Origin: Magnetospirillum fulvum MGU-K5 | GTDB lineage: Bacteria; Pseudomonadota; Alphaproteobacteria; Rhodospirillales; Magnetospirillaceae | Length of the DNA: 36,326 nt | NCBI RefSeq assembly: GCF_000442515.1 | Contig: NZ_AQPH01000032.1 | Coordinates: 1 to 36,326, forward strand | Direction of reading: 5' to 3' | Part shown: piece after piece, positions 8,169 through 16,316 of the stretch | Layout: each line of letters begins with the position of its first letter | How positions within the stretch are numbered: the first letter of the stretch is position 1 | Program-made: the position numbers and the translations under genes | Notes under the pieces: model-generated | Seen by the model: only the letters and a program-made list of their open reading frames with translations | Told to the model about the DNA's origin: nothing | Database searches by the model: none

Positions 8169-8209
8169 GCCGTCGAGTCTTCGACGGCGGCATTGTTGCG
8201 TCCGGACGC
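8169..8209. repeat. Two palindromes between tRNA-Gln and hemP
   Basis: GCCGTCGA-GTCT-TCGACGGC (8169-8188) and the perfect 12-bp palindrome GCGTCCGGACGC (8198-8209) lie between the converging tRNA-Gln and the hemP operon. Neither is followed by a good T-run, but either could help end transcription from both sides. Confidence 0.45.
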
Positions 8210-8263
8210 GACAAGACAGGCGGTCCGAACGGACACACCTGCCTGACCCAAACGATGTCACCC

Positions 8264-8461
8264 TTATTTGGTCAGAATCAGCTTGTTCTGACGGGTGACC
8301 CGAAGCGTGTATTCGCACCCTTCGTGCTCAATAATCAAAGCCTTGCGATTCGATAGCAACGCTTGGCTGCTGATCTTCGCAAAAGCGGAATCGTCGGGGC
8401 GGCAAAGCGTCAGCGTCCCCCACCCGTCCGACTCTTCCCCCCGGTCACGCGGTACCGACAT
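8264..8461 (-). CDS. hemP: Hemin uptake protein HemP
   Basis: A 65-residue protein whose C-terminal half carries the HemP signature YTLRVTRQNKLILTK at the very end, preceded by LIIEHEGCE. HemP/HmuP proteins are small, accompany heme-uptake genes in proteobacteria and, in Bradyrhizobium and Burkholderia, are needed for expression of the heme receptor. I chose ATG at 8459-8461 because a strong GGGAGGGGG precedes it; the frame extends 12 codons further upstream. It is the last gene of the minus-strand receptor-tonB-cobN-like-exbB-DUF2149 operon, 50 bp after DUF2149. Its presence is independent evidence that the operon substrate is heme or a related tetrapyrrole. Confidence 0.88.
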   Translation of the reverse strand: MSVPRDRGEESDGWGTLTLCRPDDSAFAKISSQALLSNRKALIIEHEGCEYTLRVTRQNKLILTK

Positions 8462-8511
8462 AGCCCCCTCCCCTCGTCTGGTTCTGTCCCCCATCACATC
8501 GTCCGGTCGGA

Positions 8512-8823
8512 TTATTCCGGAACGTAAACCATCGAGCCGTCCTTGAGACGATAAGCGATTCCGGCCTTGGCCCCTTCGCCCTGGCCGATGCTGCCGCTCG
8601 ATTTATAGCGGTCGAGCTTCTGCCCATCTTTGACCACGATCTCCATGTTGGGCTGGCCGGGATTCTTGATCATTGTCACCTGATCGGCGCTGAACGGATT
8701 CATCGGATTGCTGGCGACCGCAAGCAGCAGGGCGGCGATCACCACCAGAAACACGTCGATCAGATTGACCACCGACAAGATCGGATCGTCGGCATCGCTT
8801 TCTTCAAGCAGTCGGGAGGTCAT
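8512..8823 (-). CDS. DUF2149 family protein (ExbD-like partner of the Ton motor)
   Basis: A 103-residue protein with a short cytoplasmic N-terminus (ESDADDPILSVVNLIDV), one membrane helix (about 18-38) carrying an acidic residue at D23, and a small periplasmic domain. This layout matches DUF2149, a family found next to MotA/TolQ/ExbB and CobN-like genes in archaea and bacteria and equivalent to HmuV of the Bacteroidetes hmu loci. The intramembrane Asp is positioned like the proton-carrying Asp of ExbD/TolR. The start overlaps the upstream exbB stop by 4 bp (ATGA at 8820-8823 read on the minus strand). Upstream frame extension to 8955 lies inside exbB and is rejected. Confidence 0.82.
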   Translation of the reverse strand: MTSRLLEESDADDPILSVVNLIDVFLVVIAALLLAVASNPMNPFSADQVTMIKNPGQPNMEIVVKDGQKLDRYKSSGSIGQGEGAKAGIAYRLKDGSMVYVPE

Positions 8824-9365
8824 TGCGCCGCCTCCATCGTCAGGACCGCATCCACCGCCCGAGACGACAGAATCGCGGCATCGGGGCATGGGCGCAGGCG
8901 ATCGATCGCGATCATATCCTCGGCGTACCAACGGCGACGAACATTGACGACCCAATAGGCCAGCGACGCCGCCACCAGCGACAGGATCACCGCAGAGAAC
9001 GCGACGGTCAGATTACCGCCGACGGCGGCGAAATTGCCATCGGCCAGCGATTTCAACGCCGGTCCCATCGGAATCATCGTTGCGACCAAGCCCAGCATCG
9101 GGGCGACCCGGCTGACAATTCGGGCGCTTTCCAACCGGCGAAAGGCCAGGGTTTCCAACTCGACCGCGTTCATGTGGCGATTGCCCCGCCACGTTTCGAT
9201 AAGATCGAATCCGGCTGGGTCGTCCTGTCGCCGCTGCCGCATCTGCCACAGAAAGCCGCCGACGGCGTAAAAGGCGTAGAGGAACAGGGCCACGACCGCG
9301 ACAAGGACGGGGATCTGGAACAATTGGCTGGCACCATAGAGAAGGTCTTCGAGGTGAAACGCCAT
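8820..9365 (-). CDS. MotA/TolQ/ExbB proton channel family protein
   Basis: A 181-residue inner-membrane protein with three hydrophobic helices, one near the N-terminus (about 17-40) and a pair within the MotA/ExbB domain (about 88-110 and 124-146). The domain carries the conserved VSRVAPMLGLVATMIPMGPAL and FSAVILSLVAASLAYW segments. ExbB-type proteins form the proton-driven stator that energises TonB. ATG 9365 follows the CobN-like stop by 2 bp and its stop overlaps DUF2149 by 4 bp, so the three proteins are made together. It replaces a standard ExbB for this dedicated system. Longer upstream extension in this frame would lie inside the CobN-like gene. Confidence 0.88.
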   Translation of the reverse strand: MAFHLEDLLYGASQLFQIPVLVAVVALFLYAFYAVGGFLWQMRQRRQDDPAGFDLIETWRGNRHMNAVELETLAFRRLESARIVSRVAPMLGLVATMIPMGPALKSLADGNFAAVGGNLTVAFSAVILSLVAASLAYWVVNVRRRWYAEDMIAIDRLRPCPDAAILSSRAVDAVLTMEAAQ

Positions 9366-9367
9366 GG

Positions 9368-12300
9368 TTAGGCTCCGTGCGAAAGTGAAGAGAGGGAAAG
9401 CCCCGGCTGGCTCCGCCGCGCCTGCCGCACCAGCCCACCAACCAGGGCGGACATGATCACCAGGGCCGACAGAAGAGCGGTCCAGTCGAGCGGGACCGGG
9501 GATGAATCCGGCTGTTTTTCCAGCTTTTGACCGCTGACGGTCTGGGTCGGCGCCGCAGGAGCGGCCGATTGCGGCTGGGCGGGCGACGCGGGCTGGGCCG
9601 AAAGCCCATAGCCCGCCGCCTGGGCGACGAATTCGGTGAATTTGGCGTTGTCGCTGACGATATCGTGGCGGCTGGCCAGATCTTGCCAACGGCGCGCCAG
9701 ATCGGCGACGGTCTGGGACTCGGCGTGCCAATAATCCTTGCGCACCGCTTCCAGCATCCGCTCGATCATCTGGGCCTGAGCCTGGGGATGGGTCTTTTCG
9801 AACCATTCGTTGACGCCCAGCTTGTATTTGTCATCGACATAGACCGCCTTGAACTCGGCCCATTGGTCGTCGCGAACCGTTTCCGGCGCGGTGGCCTGCC
9901 ATCCCCACAGATTATTGACGCTGTCGAGGATTTCGATCGCGCCGCTATAGCCTTCCTTCTGGGCCTTCTCGATCCAGCCGGGATGGAGATAGCGGGACTT
10001 CAGATCGCGGGCGAGGAAGCCCGCGGCGGTTTCGGTGCGCGGACGCCCGGCTTCGCGCAGATTCGAGATATAAAGCGCGGGCGACTGACCCGACAGATGC
10101 CGCACCGCGAGCGAGATGCCGCCCAGATATTGGAACGGGTCGTCGGTGGTCAGCATCCCATACAGGTTCGACGACCGGGACAGCACCGCCCCCTTCACCC
10201 CTTTCAGATGCTCGGCAAAGGCGTTGACCGGCGGCTTTTCACCCCAGCGCGATTCGTCCGGGCCATAGGCGAACTGCATCCGGTCGAGATACAGCCCGGC
10301 CAGCTTGCGCTCGCCCTCGGCCCGGTTCTCCTTGCCGTCGGCACCGGTGCCCCAACTGTCCGACGCCAAGGTAGCGCCATCGAGTCCGGTGCCATAGGCC
10401 CCGGATTCCGATGAGAACAGCCGGGTCCGGGCCAGACGGGCCGCCTCGTCCGCCGCGACTCCCTGACCGCGCAAGGTCGCTTCGACCGCGTTGGTATGGG
10501 CGGCGATCGCGTTGCCCGGCTCGCTCAACCGGCTGGTCTGGGCAGCGGCCTCGGCCAGCCATTTCATCAGATTGGGAAAGTGATCGCGGTACAGCCCGGT
10601 GACGGAAATCACCGCATCAACACGCGGACGCTTCAACTCGGCGGCGGGGATCACCTCAATCCCGATCACCCGTCCGCCCTGATCCCATTTCGGGCGCACC
10701 CCCATCACCGCCATCGCCTGGGCTTCCAGAACGCCGAAGTGACGCATCGTTTCGACCGACCACAGGGTAAAGGCCAGCTTGTCGGGGAATTGGCCGGTAC
10801 TGTCGCGGTGCTGGGCGATCAGCTTTTCCGCCGCCTCGCGCCCGGCCTCCCACGCCTCGCGGGTCGGCACCCGCGACGGATCGAAGCCATAGAGATTGCG
10901 CCCGGTGGGCAAACTGTCGGGATTGCGGATCGGATCGCCACCATACGAGGTCGGGATCATCCGCCCGGACAGACCGGCCAGCAACGATTGGGTCTCGCGC
11001 GGGGCCGACAGCGCCAACCAATAGCCCCGCCCCTTTTCGATCAGATCGGCAATCGCCTGCTTGCCCTGATACGGCTCGCCCCGGCGGACATGACGGTCAA
11101 GCAACGCCCAGGCGGCGGTCTGTTTCAGCTTGGTATAATCGCCGACGACGCTTTCCTCGGGATCGGCGGGGTTCAGAGCGGTCAGCAACGGCTTGCCCAA
11201 CATCTGCATCACGGTGAACAGGCGGTCGTCCGGGGCGGCGGGTTGGCCAAAATGGGCCAGCCCGATCGGCTGCTGCGCCAGCGCAAGCTCGTGCAGATGG
11301 GTATGCAGGGCATCGACGAAATGGCGAAAATCGCGCTCGATCGCCTCGGGCGTCAGTCCCATGTCCTTGTCCAGGGTCAGACTTTTGGCCTGGGCGCGGA
11401 TCTCGGCGGCGGTCTTGGCGCGGACCTCGCCCTCGTCCATCGACAGCCACGTATGAAGCAGATCGTGCAGCCGGGTGATGTCGCCATGCAGCCCGGCCGG
11501 ACCAAAGAACGGCGTCGCGTGCGAGATCGTCACCGCCCGGCCACGCCGCTTGGCCTGGAGCGCCTCGCCGATATTATCGACGATATAGGGATAGAGAACC
11601 GGGAGGTCGCCCAGCACGAGGTAGGGGAAGTCCTCGACCGCCAGACCGCGTTCCTTGCCGGGTTGCCATTCCTGGGTGCCGTGGGTACCGAAGTGAATCA
11701 GCGCGTCGGCGCGGAACTGATCGCGCGCCCACAGATAGGCGGCAAGATAGGCATGGGACGGCGGCGCCTTGGTGTCGTGGTACAGCGCCTTTTCGCGGTC
11801 GTCGAGCCGTTCGCCGCGCGGCGGTTGCGGCAGAATCGTCAGATTGCCGAGCGACAGGCGGGGAATCACGAACGAGCGTTCGAACAGGTGGCGGACCACC
11901 ATCCCCGACTGTTCCGGCTGGCCCCAGCGATCGAGAATCGGACGGCGCACCGTTTCGGGCAGGCTGTCGAACCACGCTTTGTAGCGCGCCACCGGCAGCT
12001 TGGCCGCCAGTCCCTGTTGCAGCAGGGATTCGGCCTCGCCGTCGCGATAATAGGGGCGCAGCATCGCCGTCATCTGCTCGATCAATTGATCGGAGGTGCG
12101 CGGCGTGACGCGGTATCCCGCCTCCTGCATCGCCGCCAGCACGGTTTCGAGACTCTGGGGTACGTTAAGGAACGAGGCCCCCAGATTCTTTTCGCCCGCA
12201 GGGTAGTTATAGAAGAACAGCGCCACCTTCTTGTCGGCGGCGGGCAGGCGCTGAAGCCGGACCAGCCGTAGCGCCTTGTCGATCGCGGCCTTGGCCTGAC

Positions 12301-13336
12301 GTTCGATCGGCCGGATCGCGCCGTCGCTGGCCCGGTTGACGCTGGCGATCAGCGGATCGGCGATCCCGGTATATTCGGGTTGGGAGAGATAGAACGGAAT
12401 GTCCTGGGTCGCGATGCCGACCGGGTCTTTTTCCCAATCCGTCTGCTCGCCCTTGCGGTAGGGCATCGCCTGAATCACCGGCAGGCCAAGCGCCTCGAAC
12501 TCGGCCTTGCGGCCCTCGGGGTTCAAGACGATCTGGGTGTTGACGATCACCGAGGCGATCGGCTTGCCCGCAACCGACATCAGCCGGGTGATTTCACCAT
12601 TGGCCATCGGCGAGACATAGACCGCCAGCGGCACCGCTCCGGCGCTTTCGATCCGGTGGATCAGGTCGTCGATAAAGCCGGTGACCTCGGAATCGATATG
12701 GGTGCGGTGGATCAACAGCCCGATCACCGGCCCTGGCTTGGCCAGATCGATCCCCTTCCAACTCAGATAAGCCTCGGCGGTGGCAAAGATGCGCGGCCCG
12801 TATCCGGGGTGATAGATGCCGGATTCGGGGAAGACCATCGCCTCGGCGCAAGCCGGGCCGCCGGTGTGGAACAGTGACTGGTTCATCTGGCACAGGAAGC
12901 CGGCGAAATTGGCCCGCCCGCCATTGATGAAATAGCGGTGAAGCCGGGCGGCGGTCTCTTCGTCCACGCCGTTCGAAAGGGCGCGGTTGGATTGCATCCA
13001 AATCCAGGGCGCCGACACAGCGGGCAGCAGCGGGGCCAGTTTCGACTGGGCCGTTCCCAGGGCCGATCCGAACGGGGCATCGATCACGACCAGATCATGG
13101 CCGGACAGATCGTCCGGACGCAGTTCGGTGCCGGGCCGGTCGATGAAGCGGTACTCCATCTCGATCCCGGCCGCCTGGGCCAAGGGGGCGATTGCCTCGT
13201 ACTTCCCCGCCTGCATCGGCGCGGCGGACAAAATCAGCAGCGACCGCGCCGAAACCGGAGCCGCCCCGAACAGGGTGCCGATCAGAAGCGCCAACAGCGC
13301 CCAGGCGCAGAGCCGCAGATAAACAGACGAAACCAT
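9368..13336 (-). CDS. CobN-like chelatase with signal peptide and C-terminal membrane anchor (HmuS-type)
   Basis: A 1322-residue member of the CobN/BchH/ChlH large-subunit chelatase family. Family motifs are HFGTHGTQEWQPGK starting at H548, YPYIVDNIGEALQAKRRG, LPTGRNLYGFDP, LWSVETMRHFGVLEAQA, RPRVDAVISVTGLYRDHFP, ESGAYGTGLDG and DDPFQYLGGISLAVRHL. The canonical CobN NREHDLLDSDDY stretch is replaced by SRSSNLYGMLTTDDPFQYLG, as in the membrane-associated CobN-like group. An N-terminal signal peptide (1-30, ending APVSA) and a C-terminal helix (about 1285-1303) followed by RQARRS indicate a periplasmic, membrane-anchored protein. That is incompatible with cytoplasmic cobalamin synthesis; no CobS/CobT gene is near. 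Proposed role, by analogy with HmuS of Bacteroidetes: metal removal from (or insertion into) an imported tetrapyrrole. ATG 13336 is chosen for GGAGAG upstream and the signal peptide. Confidence 0.9.
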   Translation of the reverse strand: MVSSVYLRLCAWALLALLIGTLFGAAPVSARSLLILSAAPMQAGKYEAIAPLAQAAGIEMEYRFIDRPGTELRPDDLSGHDLVVIDAPFGSALGTAQSKLAPLLPAVSAPWIWMQSNRALSNGVDEETAARLHRYFINGGRANFAGFLCQMNQSLFHTGGPACAEAMVFPESGIYHPGYGPRIFATAEAYLSWKGIDLAKPGPVIGLLIHRTHIDSEVTGFIDDLIHRIESAGAVPLAVYVSPMANGEITRLMSVAGKPIASVIVNTQIVLNPEGRKAEFEALGLPVIQAMPYRKGEQTDWEKDPVGIATQDIPFYLSQPEYTGIADPLIASVNRASDGAIRPIERQAKAAIDKALRLVRLQRLPAADKKVALFFYNYPAGEKNLGASFLNVPQSLETVLAAMQEAGYRVTPRTSDQLIEQMTAMLRPYYRDGEAESLLQQGLAAKLPVARYKAWFDSLPETVRRPILDRWGQPEQSGMVVRHLFERSFVIPRLSLGNLTILPQPPRGERLDDREKALYHDTKAPPSHAYLAAYLWARDQFRADALIHFGTHGTQEWQPGKERGLAVEDFPYLVLGDLPVLYPYIVDNIGEALQAKRRGRAVTISHATPFFGPAGLHGDITRLHDLLHTWLSMDEGEVRAKTAAEIRAQAKSLTLDKDMGLTPEAIERDFRHFVDALHTHLHELALAQQPIGLAHFGQPAAPDDRLFTVMQMLGKPLLTALNPADPEESVVGDYTKLKQTAAWALLDRHVRRGEPYQGKQAIADLIEKGRGYWLALSAPRETQSLLAGLSGRMIPTSYGGDPIRNPDSLPTGRNLYGFDPSRVPTREAWEAGREAAEKLIAQHRDSTGQFPDKLAFTLWSVETMRHFGVLEAQAMAVMGVRPKWDQGGRVIGIEVIPAAELKRPRVDAVISVTGLYRDHFPNLMKWLAEAAAQTSRLSEPGNAIAAHTNAVEATLRGQGVAADEAARLARTRLFSSESGAYGTGLDGATLASDSWGTGADGKENRAEGERKLAGLYLDRMQFAYGPDESRWGEKPPVNAFAEHLKGVKGAVLSRSSNLYGMLTTDDPFQYLGGISLAVRHLSGQSPALYISNLREAGRPRTETAAGFLARDLKSRYLHPGWIEKAQKEGYSGAIEILDSVNNLWGWQATAPETVRDDQWAEFKAVYVDDKYKLGVNEWFEKTHPQAQAQMIERMLEAVRKDYWHAESQTVADLARRWQDLASRHDIVSDNAKFTEFVAQAAGYGLSAQPASPAQPQSAAPAAPTQTVSGQKLEKQPDSSPVPLDWTALLSALVIMSALVGGLVRQARRSQPGLSLSSLSHGA

Positions 13337-13349
13337 CAGGCTCTCCAGA

Positions 13350-14045
13350 TCAACGCAGAACGAAATGCACCGGAACCTGGACCCAGGCCTCGGTGTGACG
13401 CCCATTCCAATAGGCCGGTTCGAAGGTCCAGCCGCGAACCGCCGCCTCGGCCGCCGTATCGAGCAGGCGAAAGCCCGAGGTCTCCCAGATACGAACATCG
13501 CGCGGGCGGCCATCGGTCCCGACCAGGGCGCGGACCAGCACGGTGCCCTGCTGGTTGGTGTCCATCGCCCGCTTCGGGTACGACGCCGGGGCCGGGGGAT
13601 GCCGAAAGCGTGGCACCGTGATCAATGGCGGCTCGGCCGGAACCGGGTCCGGATCTCGCGCCTGCTCCGGTTCCGGCTCCGGCCCCGCCGGGCCGACCGC
13701 CGGGGCGAGAGGCAGAGCCGCCGGAACAGACGGCTTGGTCACCTCGCGCACCGGGGATGGCGGCGGCGGTTTGGTGGGACGCGAGACCGGGCGGGGCGTC
13801 GGCTGCGGACTCACATCGGGCGGCCTGGGATCGCTCCGGGCCGGAGCAACCGACGGGGCGGGCCGCTCCGATGCCAACGTCACCCATGTCACCGACAGAG
13901 ACGCGGCCGGAACCGCCACCGCCAACGGGGGAGACGGCGGCGGTCTGGTCGCCCAGATCAACAATCCGCCATGAACCCCGGCCGAAATCAGCAAGGCACC
14001 AAGATAGGCCGGGGGCGAAGGCCGGATGTCGATCCGTCTGTCCAC
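13350..14045 (-). CDS. TonB family energy-transducing protein
   Basis: A 231-residue protein with a single N-terminal membrane helix (about 13-32, AYLGALLISAGVHGGLLIW), a long Pro-rich periplasmic spacer (about 35-150, with many PxP repeats and an acidic PEPEPEQ patch), and a C-terminal TonB domain (about 150-231). The domain starts YPKRAMDTNQQGTVLVRALV and includes AAEAAVRGWTFEPAYWNG. TonB couples the inner-membrane proton-motive force to outer-membrane receptors. The start is GTG at 14043-14045, directly abutting the receptor stop codon (TAAGTG), so translation is probably coupled. It is dedicated to this operon, 13 bp ahead of the CobN-like gene. Confidence 0.9.
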   Translation of the reverse strand: MDRRIDIRPSPPAYLGALLISAGVHGGLLIWATRPPPSPPLAVAVPAASLSVTWVTLASERPAPSVAPARSDPRPPDVSPQPTPRPVSRPTKPPPPSPVREVTKPSVPAALPLAPAVGPAGPEPEPEQARDPDPVPAEPPLITVPRFRHPPAPASYPKRAMDTNQQGTVLVRALVGTDGRPRDVRIWETSGFRLLDTAAEAAVRGWTFEPAYWNGRHTEAWVQVPVHFVLR

Positions 14046-16028
14046 TTAGAATTGCCGACTGAGCGTCAGCTTCAGATTGCGACCGGGATCGCGGGTGCTG
14101 GCGAGGTGGGGGCGATAGGATTTGTCGAACAAATTATCGACGGCGAATTGAATGCGGGTTCCCTCGGCCGGGCCGTCGCTGGGAGTCCACCCGGCAAACA
14201 GATCGTGCAGGGCATAGCCGCCGGTCGGCAACCCGCCGGTCGGCACGTCCTTCTGACTGCCGACCATCGTGCCGCGCCAACCGAAATCGAGATCGGCATC
14301 AATCCAGCGGCCGCCCAGCATCAGGGTCAGCTTGTCGGCGGGAATGCTCGACAGCGGCGATCCGCTCTCGGAATCCTCGCCCTCGATATGCGCCGCGCCC
14401 AGGCTGGCGAACAGAATCGTCATGTCGTAATTGGCTTCGGCCTCGATTCCCTTGATCTCGGCCTTGCCGACATTGACATAGCGGGTGGTGGTGGCCCCAA
14501 CGATCTGATCGATGAAATTATCGACCGAGTTGGCATAGGCCGAGACCTTGGCCCGCAGCTTGTCGTTGGACTGGAAGACGTCGCTGAACTTCAGATTGAC
14601 GCCGACTTCCTTGTTATGCGCCGTTTCCGGCTTCAGGTCGGGGTTGGCGATGAAGGTGTTGCCGGGATAATGCTGGCCGCCGACATAAAGCTCAGTCAGA
14701 GACGGAGCCCGGAACGCCTCGGCATAGGTGCCCCAAAGCTGAAGCCACGGTGCCGGGGTGACCTTGATTGTGGCCTGCGGCGAGAAATGCTCGCTGGTGA
14801 CATCCTCGCGGCCCGCACGTTCATTTCCGATCCGATCATAGCGTCCGCCGACGATGAGGCTGAGAACCGGCAGCAACGTCACTTCGTTCTGGGCAAAGGC
14901 CCCGAACGTGTCCTGATTGGCGCGGGGGAAGCTGTCACGGGCGGCCCCGTTGCGGGTCGCCTTTTGCTGATCGGTCAGATAATCAATGCCATAGGTCAGG
15001 GCATGGCCGACCCCCACCGTCGAGAATCGCGAGGTGTTGGACAGATCGAGACCCTGGGTTAGCAGCTTGGTCTGGTCGCGCCGATACGAACTCTTGCGGT
15101 CTTCCTCGATCGCCAGATTGGTCTGGTGCAAGGTGGCGTGGGCGTCCAGCCACTTCAGATCGCTGGGGGCCAACGCCCAGTTCAGCGCGATGGTATCTTC
15201 CGAGGTCTTGCGCTTCACCAGCGGGTTCGAGGCGGTGACCGTATCGCCATCGGCATTGCTGGGAGCGTCGAGGGTATCGCGGAACTGCATCCCCATCAGG
15301 CCGATTGTGTGGCCGTCGCCCAGCTTGACCGAGCCCTTGACCATCCCGCTGCCGATATCGTCGCCGGAATAGGGAACCTTGTCGCCATTGCCGTCTTTGG
15401 TATTGCCATCGTGACGTCGGGTCACGCTGGCGAGAAGGTCGACCGCGTCAATCGGACGGGCAAAGGCGGTCATCGACGCCATCTTTTGCGCATTGGCGCT
15501 CTGGAAGCCGACGGTGCCGACCCCGCCCCACGTTTCGCCGGGACGAAGGAAATCGGCGGCATCCTTGGTCCGCATGTTGATGACACCGCCCAAGGCCCCG
15601 CTGCCATACAGCACCGAATTGGGGCCGCGCTGAACATCGACTTCTTTCAACAGCAGCGGATCAAGGAAGAACCGGCCCTTGTGCCCGGCATTGAAGGTCT
15701 TGCGCGCCCCGTCGATCGTGGTGACGACCCGGTCATCCGACATGCCGCGAATATTGGCACTTTGCGCCGAACTGCGGGTGCCGCCGCTGATGGTGACGCC
15801 GGGAATGTCTTCCAGCAGATCGCCCACGGTCTGGGGCTGCTCCCGCTCGATTTCCTCCCGACCGATCACCGTTACCGCAGCGGCAGCATCGGCGACGCTT
15901 TGCTGGGTGCGGGTCGCGGTTGTCGTCACCGCATCAAGCGCAGTGACCGGAACCGGATCGGCGGCAAAAGCGGCCAGCGGAAACAAGGACGCGGAAACAG
16001 AAAGATACAGACCGGAACGCAAAGCCAT
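14046..16028 (-). CDS. TonB-dependent heme/hemoglobin-type outer-membrane receptor
   Basis: A 660-residue outer-membrane beta-barrel receptor. A signal peptide (1-22, ending AAFA) is followed by a plug domain (VTVIGREEIEREQPQTVGDLL, RGMSDDRVVTTIDGARK, VDVQRGPNSVLYGSGALGG) and a barrel ending in LKLTLSRQF with a terminal Phe. The heme-receptor signature is present: FRAP (439-442) and NPDL (462-465) with a histidine between them, H453 in GGQHYPG. This is the arrangement of HemR, ShuA and P. gingivalis HmuR, where the His binds heme. The first gene of the operon, it follows a Fur-box-like promoter (16121-16149). ATG 16028 has TTGGAG about 11 nt upstream. Substrate heme is inferred; cobalamin is less likely because BtuB lacks this motif. 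Confidence 0.92.
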   Translation of the reverse strand: MALRSGLYLSVSASLFPLAAFAADPVPVTALDAVTTTATRTQQSVADAAAAVTVIGREEIEREQPQTVGDLLEDIPGVTISGGTRSSAQSANIRGMSDDRVVTTIDGARKTFNAGHKGRFFLDPLLLKEVDVQRGPNSVLYGSGALGGVINMRTKDAADFLRPGETWGGVGTVGFQSANAQKMASMTAFARPIDAVDLLASVTRRHDGNTKDGNGDKVPYSGDDIGSGMVKGSVKLGDGHTIGLMGMQFRDTLDAPSNADGDTVTASNPLVKRKTSEDTIALNWALAPSDLKWLDAHATLHQTNLAIEEDRKSSYRRDQTKLLTQGLDLSNTSRFSTVGVGHALTYGIDYLTDQQKATRNGAARDSFPRANQDTFGAFAQNEVTLLPVLSLIVGGRYDRIGNERAGREDVTSEHFSPQATIKVTPAPWLQLWGTYAEAFRAPSLTELYVGGQHYPGNTFIANPDLKPETAHNKEVGVNLKFSDVFQSNDKLRAKVSAYANSVDNFIDQIVGATTTRYVNVGKAEIKGIEAEANYDMTILFASLGAAHIEGEDSESGSPLSSIPADKLTLMLGGRWIDADLDFGWRGTMVGSQKDVPTGGLPTGGYALHDLFAGWTPSDGPAEGTRIQFAVDNLFDKSYRPHLASTRDPGRNLKLTLSRQF

Positions 16029-16120
16029 GCCGAATCACTCCAACGCAAGGACCGTTGTTTGCAAGGAGGCGTGGCTGGCTGCCGCGGGGGGAGCGGGCTG
16101 GCTGGCTATTCCCGGGCGGC

Positions 16121-16149
16121 ATTTTATGAGATTGAGAGTCGTTTGCAAT
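16121..16149 (-). promoter_or_regulatory. Candidate iron-regulated promoter with Fur-like box
   Basis: On the minus strand TTGCAA (16143-16148) and TAAAAT (16121-16126) are spaced by 16 bp, ending about 90 bp before the receptor ATG. A 19-bp imperfect palindrome at 16131-16149, with ATTG and CAAT ends and a 7-1-7 core TGAGAGT-C-GTTTGCA, overlaps the -35 and spacer. The layout resembles Fur boxes of alphaproteobacteria. Binding of Fur (or Irr/RirA) is inferred. Confidence 0.5.
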
Positions 16150-16316
16150 AACAAAGACAGGCCGCCCCCCGATACCAGGGCGAAAGGAACGGTGCCGGAC
16201 GTTCTCGTATCCAAATCGGACAAAGCGAGGCACGACTGCCCGCCTCGGTCTGGCTCAGTCAAACGGCCAGAGCGCGCGGCCGCCACGAGGAGCGGAGGAG
16301 TGGGAACAGTCCGGTC

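Noticed and set aside
10496-12271. 591-codon open frame on the plus strand inside the CobN-like gene
   Set aside because: Antisense shadow of a strongly supported gene; composition is non-protein-like and no motif is seen.
9368-13336. CobN-like protein as the cobaltochelatase of cobalamin synthesis
   Set aside because: It has a signal peptide and a C-terminal membrane helix, lacks neighbouring cobS/cobT or other cob genes, has the altered RSSNLYG region, and sits between heme-uptake components.
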